Shown: positions 1 through 10,079, numbered from the stretch's first letter. The stretch is DNA of 64,000 nt from Cranoglanis bouderius (GCA_023630585.1 CM042568.1:3078516-3142515); one strand, 5' to 3'. Translations and numbers: made by a program. The notes: generated from the sequence alone by a model not told the origin.

Positions 1-73
1 TGCTTCTCTCAGGTCCGGCCAGCAGCTTCACAAACTGGGCGTGGTGCTTCACTACACTCTGACACAGCCAGAT
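1..73 (-). CDS. ube3c: ube3c coding exon 5, truncated by the window
   Basis: From residue 115 on: IWLCQSVVKHHAQFVKLL, then AGPERS. The acceptor is TTTATTGTTGCAG. No donor is seen before base 1, so the exon runs on to the left. Confidence 0.85.
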   Translation of the reverse strand, partial: MWLCQSVVKHHAQFVKLLAGPERS

Positions 74-859
74 CTGCAACAATAAACACACCACCCCTGG
101 GGTCAACGATGGAGTAACCGTTGGTATTATTATTATTATTATTATTATAATCAACGTCTTTTACAATATTTACTGTAGATTTACAGAACAAGACGAAAAA
201 AAAAAAATGCAGCGTGGAGATATCGGAAAACTTGAAGTTACACCCCTGACTGTTACAAAGCGCTGACACTGGAGACTCCTTCCATAAGTTTGAAATAGAC
301 ATCTCCTTTGAAAAAGAAAACTTTACCGTATCAACGATTATGTTTTTTTTTCCCTTTTTAAATAACAATCCGTATATTATTAGTCTTAGTTTATGTGGCA
401 CGTCCTCCGTACAAATCCCTGCGAATGAGCCGTTACTATAGAAACGGTAACATATTAGAACGAGCGCATTGTCAGAGCTGCTGTTATGGGAAATTCATCG
501 ACGACTTCTTGACCAATCATAATCCAGTATTCAAATCACAAATCACAATCGGTCATCTCACCTTTTGTGTCTATTTTCATGTCATGCTGTGATACATACC
601 GTTTCCTGTGTAGAGCTTAGGAAAGGTACTTTATGAGCTGAAGTAAGGTGTTTCAAAGCGGCAATTCACTCTGTGTGTGTGTGTGTGTGCGTGTGTGTGT
701 GCGTCCTCACCAGCCGGTGTGTGTCCTCGCTGCGGCGGTAGAAGAAGAGCAGCCTGCGGATGAGCAGACTGAGCGGAGGGGCGTCGGGGAGCATGGATCC
801 GGAGGAACACTGATTCTCACACACACAACGGTCGAAATGGCTTCGCTGAATGCCATGCT

Positions 860-908
<49 letters not shown>

Positions 909-1529
909 GAAGTAGGAAGAAAGCAGGATTATCAAAAATGAATTAATAATCTACATCTGTCTGAAATATATTGCTACACAGCAGAGCCCCGCCCTCATCC
1001 CAGTTTGTTGTTGTTGTTGTTGTTGTTTACAGCCAGGTTGTCACGGTAACTTGCTTCCCAATCATCACAGTGGCTTCCTATTTTATTTTATTTCCCACCC
1101 CCATTCTCTTCCCCGTACGCCACACCCACATAGTTGTTGGCATAACGATGTCAACACATACTTGTCGTTTTCTCTCCTGGAAGCCTCGTATGTAAGACTG
1201 GATGATGATTGCGTTTTTCAGCCTCTTCCTTTCGTCCTGCAAGAAAAGAAAACGGCGTCAGCGCGATCGCGTACGCAAACACGCGGCCCAGGTGGTGTCG
1301 CGAACGGTACGGCGCACTGACCTCTCGCTTGCGTCTTTCCTCTTGAGTCCGGTGAAGAAGCGTGGCTTTCTCCTCCTACAAAAACAAACGCGTTCATTTA
1401 TACAGGCGTGGGAGAGGGAAAAAAAAAAAAAAAAAGGTGACGGGAGAGGAACCTGCAGCGCACCTTTTTACTCGCCCCTCCAAGGGACACTTTAGGCGTC
1501 CGCTTGAAATCTCCCTCGAAGCTGAACAT
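1..1529 (-). CDS. ube3c: ube3c, N-terminal part (HECT-type E3 ubiquitin ligase), five coding exons, cut by the window edge
   Basis: The first 138 codons of UBE3C are spread over exons 1529-1464, 1375-1322, 1236-1162, 857-711 and 73-1; the last continues beyond base 1. All internal junctions are GT/AG and every intron falls between codons. The protein opens MFSFEGDFK, has a charged RTQEERRKRE stretch, and an IQ motif near residues 48-65 (AIIIQSYIRG). It continues through LLFFYRRSED and IWLCQSVVKHHAQFVKLL, matching the UBE3C amino terminus in order. UBE3C proteins are about 1080 residues with a C-terminal HECT domain that transfers ubiquitin and extends chains on proteasome-bound substrates; that domain lies outside the window. 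The ATG at 1529 is chosen because MFSF is the family start. The gene diverges from mnx1, as in human. Odd point: exon 4 sits between two microsatellites. The match is from memory of the family, not from a search. Confidence 0.92.
245..560 (+). mobile_element. Internal part of the dispersed MITE-like family A
   Basis: Carries the family signature in order: CTGTTACAAAGC, CACTGGAGACTCCTTCC, GTTACTATAGAAACG, GAGCGCATTG, GAGCTGCTGTTATGG, GACCAATCATAATCCAG. The same order recurs near 33.2, 52.8, 62.3 and 63.6 kb. It lies in ube3c intron 4. Confidence 0.75.
671..703. repeat. (GT)n microsatellite in ube3c intron 4
   Basis: About 16 GT units with one GC interruption. It starts 7 bp beyond the exon 4 donor and reads (CA)n in the ube3c transcript. 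Confidence 0.95.
711..857 (-). CDS. ube3c: ube3c coding exon 4
   Basis: Residues 66-114, starting HGIQRSHFDRC and ending LLFFYRRSEDTHRL. It is 147 nt, in frame. The acceptor is GCGCAG right behind a (TG)n tract, with no ordinary pyrimidine tract; the donor GTGAGG is followed within a few bases by a (CA)n tract. The middle (about residues 76-86) is Cys/Ser-rich and looks poorly conserved against the family. Confidence 0.85.
861..905. repeat. (CA)n microsatellite in ube3c intron 3
   Basis: About 22 uninterrupted CA units touching the exon 4 acceptor. It reads (TG)n in the ube3c transcript, where a polypyrimidine tract would normally be. Confidence 0.95.
1162..1236 (-). CDS. ube3c: ube3c coding exon 3, IQ motif
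   Basis: Residues 41-65. It carries the IQ motif, with I52-Q53 and R57-G58. The acceptor is TTTCTTGCAG and the donor GTATGT. The exon is 75 nt, in frame. Confidence 0.88.
1322..1375 (-). CDS. ube3c: ube3c coding exon 2
   Basis: Residues 23-40 (EEKATLLHRT, then QEERRKRE), a charged helix. The acceptor is TTTTTGTAG and the donor GTCAGT. Exon length is 54 nt, in frame on both sides. The introns on either side are only about 85 bp long. Confidence 0.88.
1464..1529 (-). CDS. ube3c: ube3c coding exon 1
   Basis: Residues 1-22, MFSFEGDFK to GGASKK. The donor on the minus strand is AAAAAG|GTGCGC. A non-coding first exon may lie upstream near 4.06-4.15 kb; the acceptor for this exon upstream of the ATG is not clear. 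Confidence 0.88.
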
Positions 1530-1724
1530 GGCTACACTTTTCCCATCGGGCTCCGGCATCCAAAATGACCCGTGTGCAGGACGACGGATGAACTGCGCTC
1601 AAATGCTGAATCGTCGGTTTATGATGATGATGATGATGTACTGCATATCAGACGCATTCAGGTTACTCAACAGCACATACATCAGAATAAATCACTTCAG
1701 GGTGGCCTGCTTTAGAAAAATCAT

Positions 1725-1854
1725 CGGTGTGGTGCGGTGCGGTGCGGTACGGTGCGGTGCGGTGCGGTGCGGTGCGGTACGGTGCGGTGTGGTGTGGTGC
1801 GGTGCGGTACGGTGCGGTACGGTGCGGTGCGATGTGGTGCGGTGCGGTGTGGCG
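1725..1854. repeat. GGTGC pentanucleotide array
   Basis: About 26 units of GGTGC with GGTAC, GGTGT and GATGT variants, roughly 200 bp upstream of the ube3c start codon. It is strongly G/T-rich on the plus strand. It gives open shadow frames of no coding value. Confidence 0.95.
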
Positions 1855-1902
1855 GAGTCGCTGTGACCACGCTGGAGTTGGTGGATATTTCAATAACACG
1901 AC

Positions 1903-1938
1903 ACCCTGAAGTGCTTTATTCCTCTTACACCACAGCAA
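1903..1938 (-). mobile_element. Terminal fragment of family A
   Basis: Contains CTGAAGTGCTTTATTCC followed by CTCTTACACCACAG, the end seen in the nearly complete copy at 63.38-63.90 kb. Confidence 0.55.
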
Positions 1939-1947
1939 ATGGACAAA

Positions 1948-2190
1948 GTTTGTTTGTTTGTTTGTTTGTTTGTTTATAATTTAAAGCCATGCCGGCTACC
2001 ATGGCTATTTTCATGGCAAGAAACCCGGTGAAAATGTAAATAAATAAATAAATAAATAAATTCCGATAAAGGTCTGATGGGTTTGGAACGACATGAGGGG
2101 GAGTAATCGATGACAGAATTTTCATTTTTGGCTGAACTATCCCTTTAAAGGTTTATCTTCGATAAAATAAATAAATAAATAAATAAATCA
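1948..2190. repeat. Short tandem tracts in ube3c 5' region
   Basis: (GTTT)n at 1950-1974, (AAAT)n at 2037-2061 and again at 2164-2189, followed by (CAAT)n. The sentence-like motif AACTATCCCTTTAAAGG at 2137-2153 is typical of fish interspersed repeats. Confidence 0.8.
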
Positions 2191-2454
2191 ATCAATCAAT
2201 CACTCTGAATCTGGCCTCATTAAACATCATTAAAAAACTTTTCACACGAATCAACCGAATTAAAACGAGAGGCCCAGAGGAACTGAAACCATCCACCAGG
2301 CCAAAGGATAACCGTGTTTAACTGATTAAAGAGCGACACGTTGTACTTTTTTATCTGTTTATAGTTACACTTCTCATAATGATTTTACACCAAATTTCCC
2401 CTTGGGGATTAATAAAGTTCTCTCCACCTGTGCTGCTTGTTACGTTACCCAGAA

Positions 2455-2615
2455 ACCACAAAAGCTCTGACTGGCACAAAGTGCTGACACTGGAGACTCC
2501 TTCCATGACTGTTACATTAACGTCTCCTTACAGAAAACTTCACCGTATCGACGTCCGTGTGGCGTGTCCGCTGTACAAAAGAGCTGTTACTATAGAAACG
2601 ATAATGTTATGAATG
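2455..2615 (+). mobile_element. Family A copy, shortened
   Basis: CACTGGAGACTCCTTCC, then CTCCTTACAGAAAACTTCACC, then GAGCTGTTACTATAGAAACG, in the family order but with shorter spacing. Confidence 0.65.
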
Positions 2616-2634
2616 TTGACTCAAATTCCTCACA

Positions 2635-2665
<31 letters not shown>

Positions 2666-2777
2666 GTGTGATTCTACTTCCGAGAGACTCGCCTAAGGAT
2701 CTATCCAAGTCTCTGGACTTGATCTGGATTCGTCGCAGACGTCATGACTCAGGCTCGGGTTAAGGACGTCTAATACG

Positions 2778-2872
2778 TTGTCGTTTCCATAGTAACAGCC
2801 CATTCACGCGGTCGTGTACGGCAGGACGCTCCGGGTAAGTCTTTGTAACATTAAGGAGTCTCGAGCGTTTCC
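2778..2872 (-). mobile_element. Family A copy in reverse orientation
   Basis: CGTTTCCATAGTAACAGCCC followed by GGTAAGTCTTTGTAACATTAAGG is the reverse complement of the core of family A. With the 2455-2615 copy it forms an imperfect inverted pair. Confidence 0.6.
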
Positions 2873-3067
2873 GGTTTCTCAGCAACGAGCTTTCGTCTCA
2901 TTAACATCGAGAGAGAGAGAGAGAGAGAAAGAGAGAGGAAAAAAGACAAGCCGATGAGGGAAAGACTGTTTATAGCTACTATAACGTAAATAATAACAGG
3001 AAGTAACTTGCAATTAGATGTAGATATAAGCGGATAAAAAGCACGCCTTGGTGTTCGTAATCTTTGA

Positions 3068-3184
3068 CAAGTGGTATAAGAGAAATAGAACGCTTCAGGA
3101 CGTGACTCCGCTTCATCACACCATCCAGTCGTTGATTATTTTCCTATAACAGCATGACACGGAGGGTTTTATTCCTTACACAGT
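3068..3184. mobile_element. Family A terminal fragment
   Basis: GTGGTATAAGAGAAATAGAAC, then TTATTTTCCTATAACAGCATGAC and GGGTTTTATTCCTTAC, as at 30.35, 34.98 and 35.77 kb. Confidence 0.55.
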
Positions 3185-4055
3185 GCATGACTCAGGGTTA
3201 GTAAAAAAATAAAATAAAATAAAAAGATATCTATTTTTAAACTCTTATAGTCATGTTATCTCTATGCCAGGGTTACATAATAAACCATGTCATGTTACAT
3301 GTGTACATCCAGCCTGCTAGCTAGCTGCAATAATACCAAGGCAAGATATTCAAATCTAAAAAGAAAAAGATATTAAACATTAATACTGTCGCTTATATTA
3401 TTCTAGGTGCGAGTTTTGTTATGAAATAAACTAGAAAGGTATTTATGGAGAAACTGAGATAACGTTAGCTAGGTAGAAAACATTAGCTAAATAAAATATC
3501 TTTATAAAGATAATCAATTACTAAAATATCGCACAATAAAGCTGGAGGAAAAAATAAGATATTCGATATCAGAGCTTAATCGACATAAATGACAGCAACA
3601 AAACAGAACAAGAAACTAAAAAACTGCACGGTTATAACCAACACCAGCTACAGGCTGCATCCCAAAACAGCGCCATACTGAAAACCAAGTGCACTTCATA
3701 GGGCGCAAACTACCATCGCTTCAATCCCCTAAGTAGTGCACTTGTACAGGATGGACACACGGTTCTCTAGTTTAGCTAGCAAGCTAGATAGCTAATGACT
3801 CAGCGTGATGAGCACCACAGCATCACTTATATCACCCCACTTTTGGTTTGTATGACAGAAAATTGTCCGCCATTTCCTCGCAAAAGAAGTAACATGTCTA
3901 TATTAGCAATAGTTATTAGTTACCGCCATTTTAACTCGTAAAGGAGCTCATTAGCTTAGCCAGCGCTAACGCATTCGCACATTGACTCCCACTTCGGTAG
4001 TGAGTTCTGTTCAGATTTCTAACATGTTCACGCTTTAACGAATACAATCTTTTAC

Positions 4056-4150
4056 CTGTTTTGCTGAATAATCATTCAGTTTAGCGGCAGGGGGAAAAAA
4101 TAAGAGAAAACGAAACAAAAACTGCTGCTTTTTTTCCCCTTTTCCCAGCT
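4056..4150 (-). other. ube3c: Putative non-coding first exon of ube3c
   Basis: Reading the minus strand, the sequence below the promoter-like block ends in CAAAACAG|GTAAAAG, a good donor whose first intron base is 4055. The exon start is unknown (about 4150). A spliced leader here would join to the exon holding the ATG at 1529. This is inference; transcript data would decide. Confidence 0.4.
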
Positions 4151-4159
4151 GGTAGCTTC

Positions 4160-4300
4160 CAGAAACACAACAGAGCCGTTGTCCCGCCCACCCGACAAAA
4201 TACTCCCAGGCGATTGGACGGATTCGGAGATCCTGGCATTCTATTGGCTGATATGCGTTGAGTGATTCGTTAATGTGTCAAAAGCACTTCCGGCATTAAC
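4160..4300 (-). promoter_or_regulatory. Probable ube3c promoter (TATA-less, CCAAT/ETS/GC box)
   Basis: Within 110 bp are an ETS/NRF2-type CCGGAAGTG (complement of 4285-4293), two CCAAT boxes on the minus strand (4253-4257 and 4213-4217), and a GGGCGG GC box (near 4184-4190). It is GC-richer than its surroundings. This is the usual housekeeping promoter layout and its orientation fits ube3c. The gap to the start codon (about 2.6 kb) requires the spliced 5' UTR exon above. Confidence 0.5.
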
Positions 4301-4597
4301 TTTTAGGTCATGTACTGTGTGTGTATGTGTCATGGATTTATAAACACTGTATTTATAAACACATACAATTATTTAAAGGAACATTAGTTTAAAAAAATTG
4401 TTATTTTCTTATTTGTTTGTTGTTTATTCAATAATAGCAACAACTAACTACTACTACTACTACTAATAATAATAATACATCTTTATTTATAATGATACTT
4501 TTTGTATTCAGAGTTTTATTATGAAAATATTGTATATAAATATAAATATTTTATATTTTTGATAACAGTTATTTCTTATTGCTTATCATTTGCTCAG

Positions 4598-4798
4598 CAA
4601 CATCTATCCATTTTCTGTGGACAATTTGGGAATGCCAGTCAGCCTACAGCGCATGTCTTTGGACTCAGGGAGGAAAGCGGAGTACATGGAGGAAACCCCC
4701 GAAGCACAGGGAGAACATCCAAACGTCATGCACAGAAGGCAGAGGTGGGAATTGAACCCCCAACCCTTAAGGTGTGAGGCAAACATATTAACCTTTGG
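4598..4798 (-). mobile_element. Fish SINE-type repeat
   Basis: Has the widespread fish repeat text GTCTTTGGACTCAGGGAGGA, GGAGGAAACCCCCGAAGCAC and GGGAATTGAACCCCCAACCC. The last part resembles a tRNA T-arm on the reverse strand, which suggests a tRNA-derived SINE head. A relative lies at 26.28-26.49 kb. Confidence 0.7.
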
Positions 4799-4887
4799 TG
4801 GTTTCCTAAATAGTCAATGGAAGACCTAGAGGTTAAGTGGTTTATAGAGAGAACAGAAGAGGAGTCAGTACTGAGTCCTGTGGGACA

Positions 4888-5048
4888 CCGGTGGAGAGGC
4901 TGTGTGGAGAGGCTGTGTGGAGAGGCTGTGTGGAGAGGACGTGTGGAGAGGACGTTTGGAGAGGACGTGTGGAGAGGACGTTTGGAGAGGACGTGTGGAG
5001 AGGCTGTGTGGAGAGGACGTGTGGAGACGACGTGTGGAGAGGACGTGG
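4888..5048. repeat. 13-bp minisatellite
   Basis: About 12 units of GTGTGGAGAGGAC or GTGTGGAGAGGCT, with a few GTTTGG variants. Because 13 is not a multiple of 3, all frames stay open as shadow ORFs. Confidence 0.93.
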
Positions 5049-5267
5049 ATCTCCTCCGTGTCACCTGACATGACCGACTGCTACAGGTAAGTGTAACAGA
5101 TTTGTACATACATAACTTTAATGTTAGTATATTTATACAAAATATTCTGTTAGATAACACCTGATTATCTCACACCTGCTCTCCTGCCCCTCACCTGCAA
5201 CTGTGCACTTTGTAATTGTGTTTGTTTATTGTTGGATCAGCTATGTTAATTTATTATTTTGTTAATA

Positions 5268-5761
5268 TGTGAGTGTGTGTTTGTGTGTGTGCATTTATGT
5301 ATATGTACTGTATGTGCATGTATGTGTGTGTTTGTATATGCGTGCGTATGTGTATGTATGTGTGTGTGTGTGTTTGTATGTGTGTGTGTACGTGTGTGTG
5401 TGTGTGTATGTGTTTGTATGTGTGTGTATGTGTGTACGTGTGTATAAGTTTGTGTGTGTTTGTATGTGTTTGTATGTGTGTACGTGTGTGTGCGTGTGTG
5501 TGTGTGTGTCAGTGTGTGTATGTGTGTGTATGTGTTTGTATGTGTGTGTATGTGTGTACGTGTGTATAAGTGTGTGTGTATGTGTGTACGTGCGTGTGTG
5601 TGTGTGTGTGTCAGTGTGTGTATGTGTGTGTATGTGTTTGTATGTGTGTGTGTATGTGTGTACGTGTGTATAAGTGTGTGTGTGTACGTGTGTACGTGTG
5701 TGTGTGTGTGTGTGTGTGTGTCAGTGTGTGTATGTGTTTGTATGTGTGTGTATGTGTGTAC

Positions 5762-5794
<33 letters not shown>

Positions 5795-6153
5795 CGTGTG
5801 TATAAGTGTGTGTGTGTATGTGTGTACGTGTGTGTGTGTGTGTGTATATGTGTGTACGTGTGTATAAGTGTGTGTGTGTACATGTGTACGTGTGTGTGTG
5901 TGTGTTTGTGTGTCAGTGTATGTATGTGTTTGTATGTGTGTGTATGTGTCTACGTGTTTGTAAGTGTGTGTGTGTGTACGTGTGTGTGTATGTGTTTGTA
6001 CGTGTGTGTATGTGTGTACGTGTGTGTGTATGTGTGTGTGTATGTGTTTGTATGTGTGTGTATGTGTGTACGTGTGTGTGTGTATGTGTGTGTGTGTGTG
6101 TGTGTATGTGTTTGTATGTGTGTGTATGTGTGTACGTGTGTGTGTGTGTGTGT

Positions 6154-6208
<55 letters not shown>

Positions 6209-6216
6209 AGTGTGTG
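5268..6216. repeat. Long TG-rich compound array
   Basis: Nearly 950 bp of GT dinucleotides broken by TATG, TTTG, TACG, ATAAG and TCAG. Higher-order units such as TATGTGTGTACGTGTG recur. The tail 6155-6208 is almost pure (GT)n. Long open frames of C/V or T/H residues across it are artefacts. Confidence 0.95.
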
Positions 6217-6289
6217 TATGGCCCCTTCTGAAGCAGCTCAGGGTGAGCAGCATTACATACCTGTAATTATATTTTGATTTTGAAGTGTG

Positions 6290-7110
6290 GGTCGGCCTTT
6301 TTTGTTTGTTTGTTGGTTTTTTGGCAACACAATGCAGAGATAAAACCATCAGTCACACCACTGAGTGTGTGGAACGCTAAACATATTGCTGCTACAGATA
6401 CAGTACTTAATGCTGCTGTCCTACCAATCGTTAGCTTACAGCCCATGTTTTGTGTGTCTGTTGTTCTGTTCTGTGTATTTATTGTCCTGCACTCGTCTCA
6501 CACTGTTGTATATTTGCATTTTATCTAGTCTTGTGTACTGTTCTGTGTTGTGGTCTTGGAGAACCGACATTTCATTCTAACGTATACTAATGGCTTTTGC
6601 TTAGTTGGAATGAAAGCCTGCACCCACCCCGGCCCTTTCCGGATAAGATTGGACACCCCTGATATGGAGGAATGACAATAAATGTCAATGATATGACTCG
6701 ACTTGGGTGTGGTCAGACCGGTTACATAATACACAGACTCTTGCTTTACTGCGTTATGCATCCAGAACTCATCAGGATGGACAAGAGAGTCTTATGACTG
6801 ACCGTGTCGAAGGCTTCCGAAAAGGTCGAAGAGGATGAGGACTCATGACAGTCGTGGCTGATCTGGAAGCTTCTCAGTAATGACCATAAGGGCATGCAGT
6901 GTGCCACTTTGACCTGGCCACCAAATGTTCCTGTACATAGCATCTGTACCATGTCTATTCTGTCTTAGCTTTATTCTGTCTTCTATAATTATAATTATAT
7001 ATTTTTTTATTCTTGCTGTCATATTTGTGTATACTGGAAGCTTCAAGTACCAAATCAAATATTTTGTGTGTGAGAGCAATAAAGCTCTTTCTACTTCTTC
7101 TTCTACTTCT
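6290..7110. repeat. Probable remains of non-LTR retrotransposons
   Basis: Two blocks end in typical LINE/SINE tails: AATGACAATAAATGTC followed by GACTCGACTTG near 6671-6702, and GCAATAAAGCTC followed by TTCTACTTCTTCTTC near 7075-7105. On the minus strand near 6760-6850 the frame reads EAFDTVSHKTLLSIL, which resembles the reverse transcriptase AFDTVxHxxLL motif. There is no long open frame. The family is not identified. Confidence 0.4.
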
Positions 7111-7164
7111 AGGTCATTTATTCATACTGAGATCTGGTCCTCACTAAGACATTAAAACATGTAA

Positions 7165-7202
7165 CATCCCCCCCCCCCCAACCCCCAACCTCCAACCTCC
7201 AA

Positions 7203-7246
<44 letters not shown>
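7165..7246. repeat. C-rich tract and (CA)n microsatellite
   Basis: A poly-C run with CCAACCTCCAACC is followed by about 21 CA units at 7203-7244. Confidence 0.93.
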
Positions 7247-7274
7247 ATAGATTAGATGAACGTATGTCGCTGTT

Positions 7275-7935
7275 TAGTGAAACACACCTCTGAGAAATGG
7301 CGACATATGGCGCGCGCTTTAGAGAAATGAACTCAGCAGTCCTGAAAAATATGAAGGCTGAAATCGAAGCTGGCCAAGAACCCTAAATAACCTTCCATCT
7401 CCTGTCCACATCAGCCATCCCGGGCTAATTAAATGGGTTAAAATGATTATGAGTCCCAAATGTGTTTAAAAGCTGTGCTTCAGGCTGCACCAGTTTGCGC
7501 CAGTGTAATTAAATGTAGTATTTATTGCAATAAAAGAGACAGCGCGAGCGTTCCCCCTTTAAATTGTCTTTTCATAATGAACACATTTAGCTCGGATAAT
7601 TCAGATCTAAACTATTTCCATTCGTCACTGTGATTTGTACTCTAGTTAATTGGAGAAGTGATTACAGAGCTTTGAGGGAAAGCTCCTCCTGGGAGGTCAG
7701 CCTCCATCCCAGGGTGGAAATATTCATTTCACCCTCACTTGATGTGATGAAAAAAAAAAAAAAAAAGAGTGATAAATCTTTGGGATTGGTGCAGGCCAGT
7801 GTTAAACGCCTTCATATTTCACCAGCCGCTTTAATCGCAATATTCCTGCGCTGCCTTAATGAAATTAAAGCCGGGAGGAGAGACGACACAGCCGCCGGCT
7901 ATAATGCCTCCAAACCCCGACTTCTCTTCACAACA
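7275..7935. promoter_or_regulatory. Enhancer-like unique island between ube3c and mnx1
   Basis: About 650 bp of balanced, non-repetitive sequence in an otherwise repeat-laden stretch. It has many homeodomain cores (GGCTAATTAAATGG, GTGTAATTAAATG, CTAGTTAATTGG) and a poly-A interruption at 7750. No exon reading was found. It lies 5.5 kb upstream of mnx1. Conservation cannot be tested here; the call rests on texture and position. Confidence 0.4.
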
Positions 7936-7972
7936 TGATCTGAAACGAAATGAAAACACCGAGAAGCTTTTT

Positions 7973-7973
7973 A

Positions 7974-8032
<59 letters not shown>

Positions 8033-8036
8033 CAAC

Positions 8037-8095
<59 letters not shown>

Positions 8096-8096
8096 C

Positions 8097-8146
<50 letters not shown>

Positions 8147-8174
8147 GAGGAAGAAGAAGAAGAAGAAGAAGAAG
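7973..8174. repeat. (AAT)n array with AAC variants and a GAA tail
   Basis: Nearly 60 trinucleotide units, broken at 8029-8037 and 8091-8097 by AAC units and ending in (GAA)n. Poly-N, poly-L or poly-Y frames across it are not genes. Confidence 0.96.
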
Positions 8175-8314
8175 GAAAACATATCATGATGTCTGGATCT
8201 CAGTGACTTGGCAAAAGGAGGACTGGTATAAAATCAAAATAATTTTACAGGCGAAAAAAAACACGCTTCAAAATTAAAAATCATTTGTAAAATTTATGTA
8301 CTACTACTACTATT

Positions 8315-8368
<54 letters not shown>

Positions 8369-9492
8369 TGTACAAAAAATGTAAGTACTTTATATAAACA
8401 TTACTGAGCAATAAATATAAACACAAACTAAAAAACATAAGAATTTTTTTTTCCTTCACTGAAATACGAAATAGCACTGAATGAAAAAAAACAACAAAAA
8501 AAACAACAAGTGGTTTATGGAAAATTTGCATCAGCAACAGTTAGTCTCAGTTGTTATTGTTGTTGTTGTTATTATTATTATTAGTAGTAGTAGTAGAATG
8601 GAGGAGTCTTTGTTTGTTTGTTTGTTTCACTGACCTCGGATCTTATTATCCTAATATTATTTAACTGTTTTATATTTCCCGATATACTGGTAAAATAAAA
8701 AAGGGTCTGAAAAATATCTTTAAAAAAAAAAAATAGCGATGAACAGTACCTGCGTGTGTACATGATTATTTAACTTTAAAAAATTTTACGTTAAGTTGAA
8801 ACATTTTCGCAATACGTCATAAAAAAATTATTCTTTATTGATTGAATTTTTGTTGACTATTTATTTTATGTGAATAATCGGCTAACCAACAGCAAGATCA
8901 GCAGCGATCTTCAGTACATTCTTCCAGTTTTATCGCTGGTGTGTGATGTGACCACCTTTCTGAGAGGTTTTGATTTTTATAATGTTGCCAAAATCCCCAG
9001 GAAACTTAGAGAAATATAACTATTTCACTGTGAAAGAAAACTGCTCTTGTTTTCCTGCTCTTGTATAAAACAATTTCAATAAAATTGGAGTTGTGAACAA
9101 TTGTATGTGTATCCTATGTATTTATTTATTTATTTATTTATTTTACAACAATCATATTGCACTGTGTTTTATGATATTTAGGATTTTCAGAATAATCGCC
9201 TATACTTTAACAGGTTACTTAAAATAAAAATGTAGTCTATATGCATACAGCATGAACCATGTTTAAGCGGTAAAAGTGTCAAAATAAACTGAGCAGAAAA
9301 ACCTTTACGGTTTTTTCGTTTGGTTTTTTTGGTCTCAGAATTGTCAAACGTTTCAAAATAAAAATGAAAAATGAAAAAAAAAAATTAGTTAAAAGTTTAC
9401 ACGGAATGATCTGAATAAAAATGTGAGAGTTTATTTATAGTTAGAGATCAGGATTGTTTACGGTGCGATCATTTGGCTTGAATCTGAGGTTT

Positions 9493-9531
<39 letters not shown>

Positions 9532-9790
9532 TTATTTATTATTATTATTATTTTTTTTTTACATTATTGTTCCATAAAATGTAGCCAACCTTAAACTAAA
9601 TCAGAGACAAAACGTCAATCAATCAACCAATTAATCAGAAGCTTTATTGTTCCCACAGGGAAATCTTTAGCACAACAAGGATCCATAAAATAACAAGGAC
9701 AGGATAAGTACATGCATTTTAGTATATTTTATAAGCATAGAAAACACGAATCTTTCATCGGATTTGCAAGAAAACACACACAAATAAATA
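8175..9790. other. AT-rich stretch without a recognised gene
   Basis: Holds (AAT)n at about 8317-8361, (GTTT)n near 8613, (TTTA)n at 9120-9142 and 9494-9545, and otherwise simple AT-rich DNA. No exon or RNA gene is seen. Confidence 0.7.
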
Positions 9791-10079
9791 AACTGTTAAT
9801 TAAGACTGGTTAGGAGGTTAATGGCACGTGGCGTGAAAGAAAAGCGCGTGTCCTGTTGCACGTGAATCAGCGACTGAGAGGAAAAGTCTCTGTGGGATTT
9901 AATGATTTCCCCTGAGCTAATAAACAGAGAGAGAGAGAGAGAGAGAGAGAGCAAAAGCTCATCAGCCTGATTGAGAGACAGGTGAAGGGCAAACGCAGTG
10001 TCACTCATTCTCTCTCCCTTTCACTCCATTAGCTTCCAGAGGCTAATTGGAGAGAAAAAAAAACATCAATCCATGGACT

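Noticed and set aside
1504..1938. Frames rich in RCGAV or APHRT
   Set aside because: They are translations of the GGTGC array.
4726..5160. Frame with repeated STRPLHTASPH or VWRGRVERT peptides
   Set aside because: The 13-bp minisatellite opens every frame; the peptides are repeat artefacts.
5246..6349. Open frame of 367 residues (minus) and several plus-strand Cys/Val frames
   Set aside because: They are translations of the TG-rich array; all six frames are open and the composition is purely repeat-derived.
7831..8189. Poly-Asn, poly-Leu and poly-Tyr frames
   Set aside because: They come from the (AAT)n array in three frames on both strands; no start context or family match.
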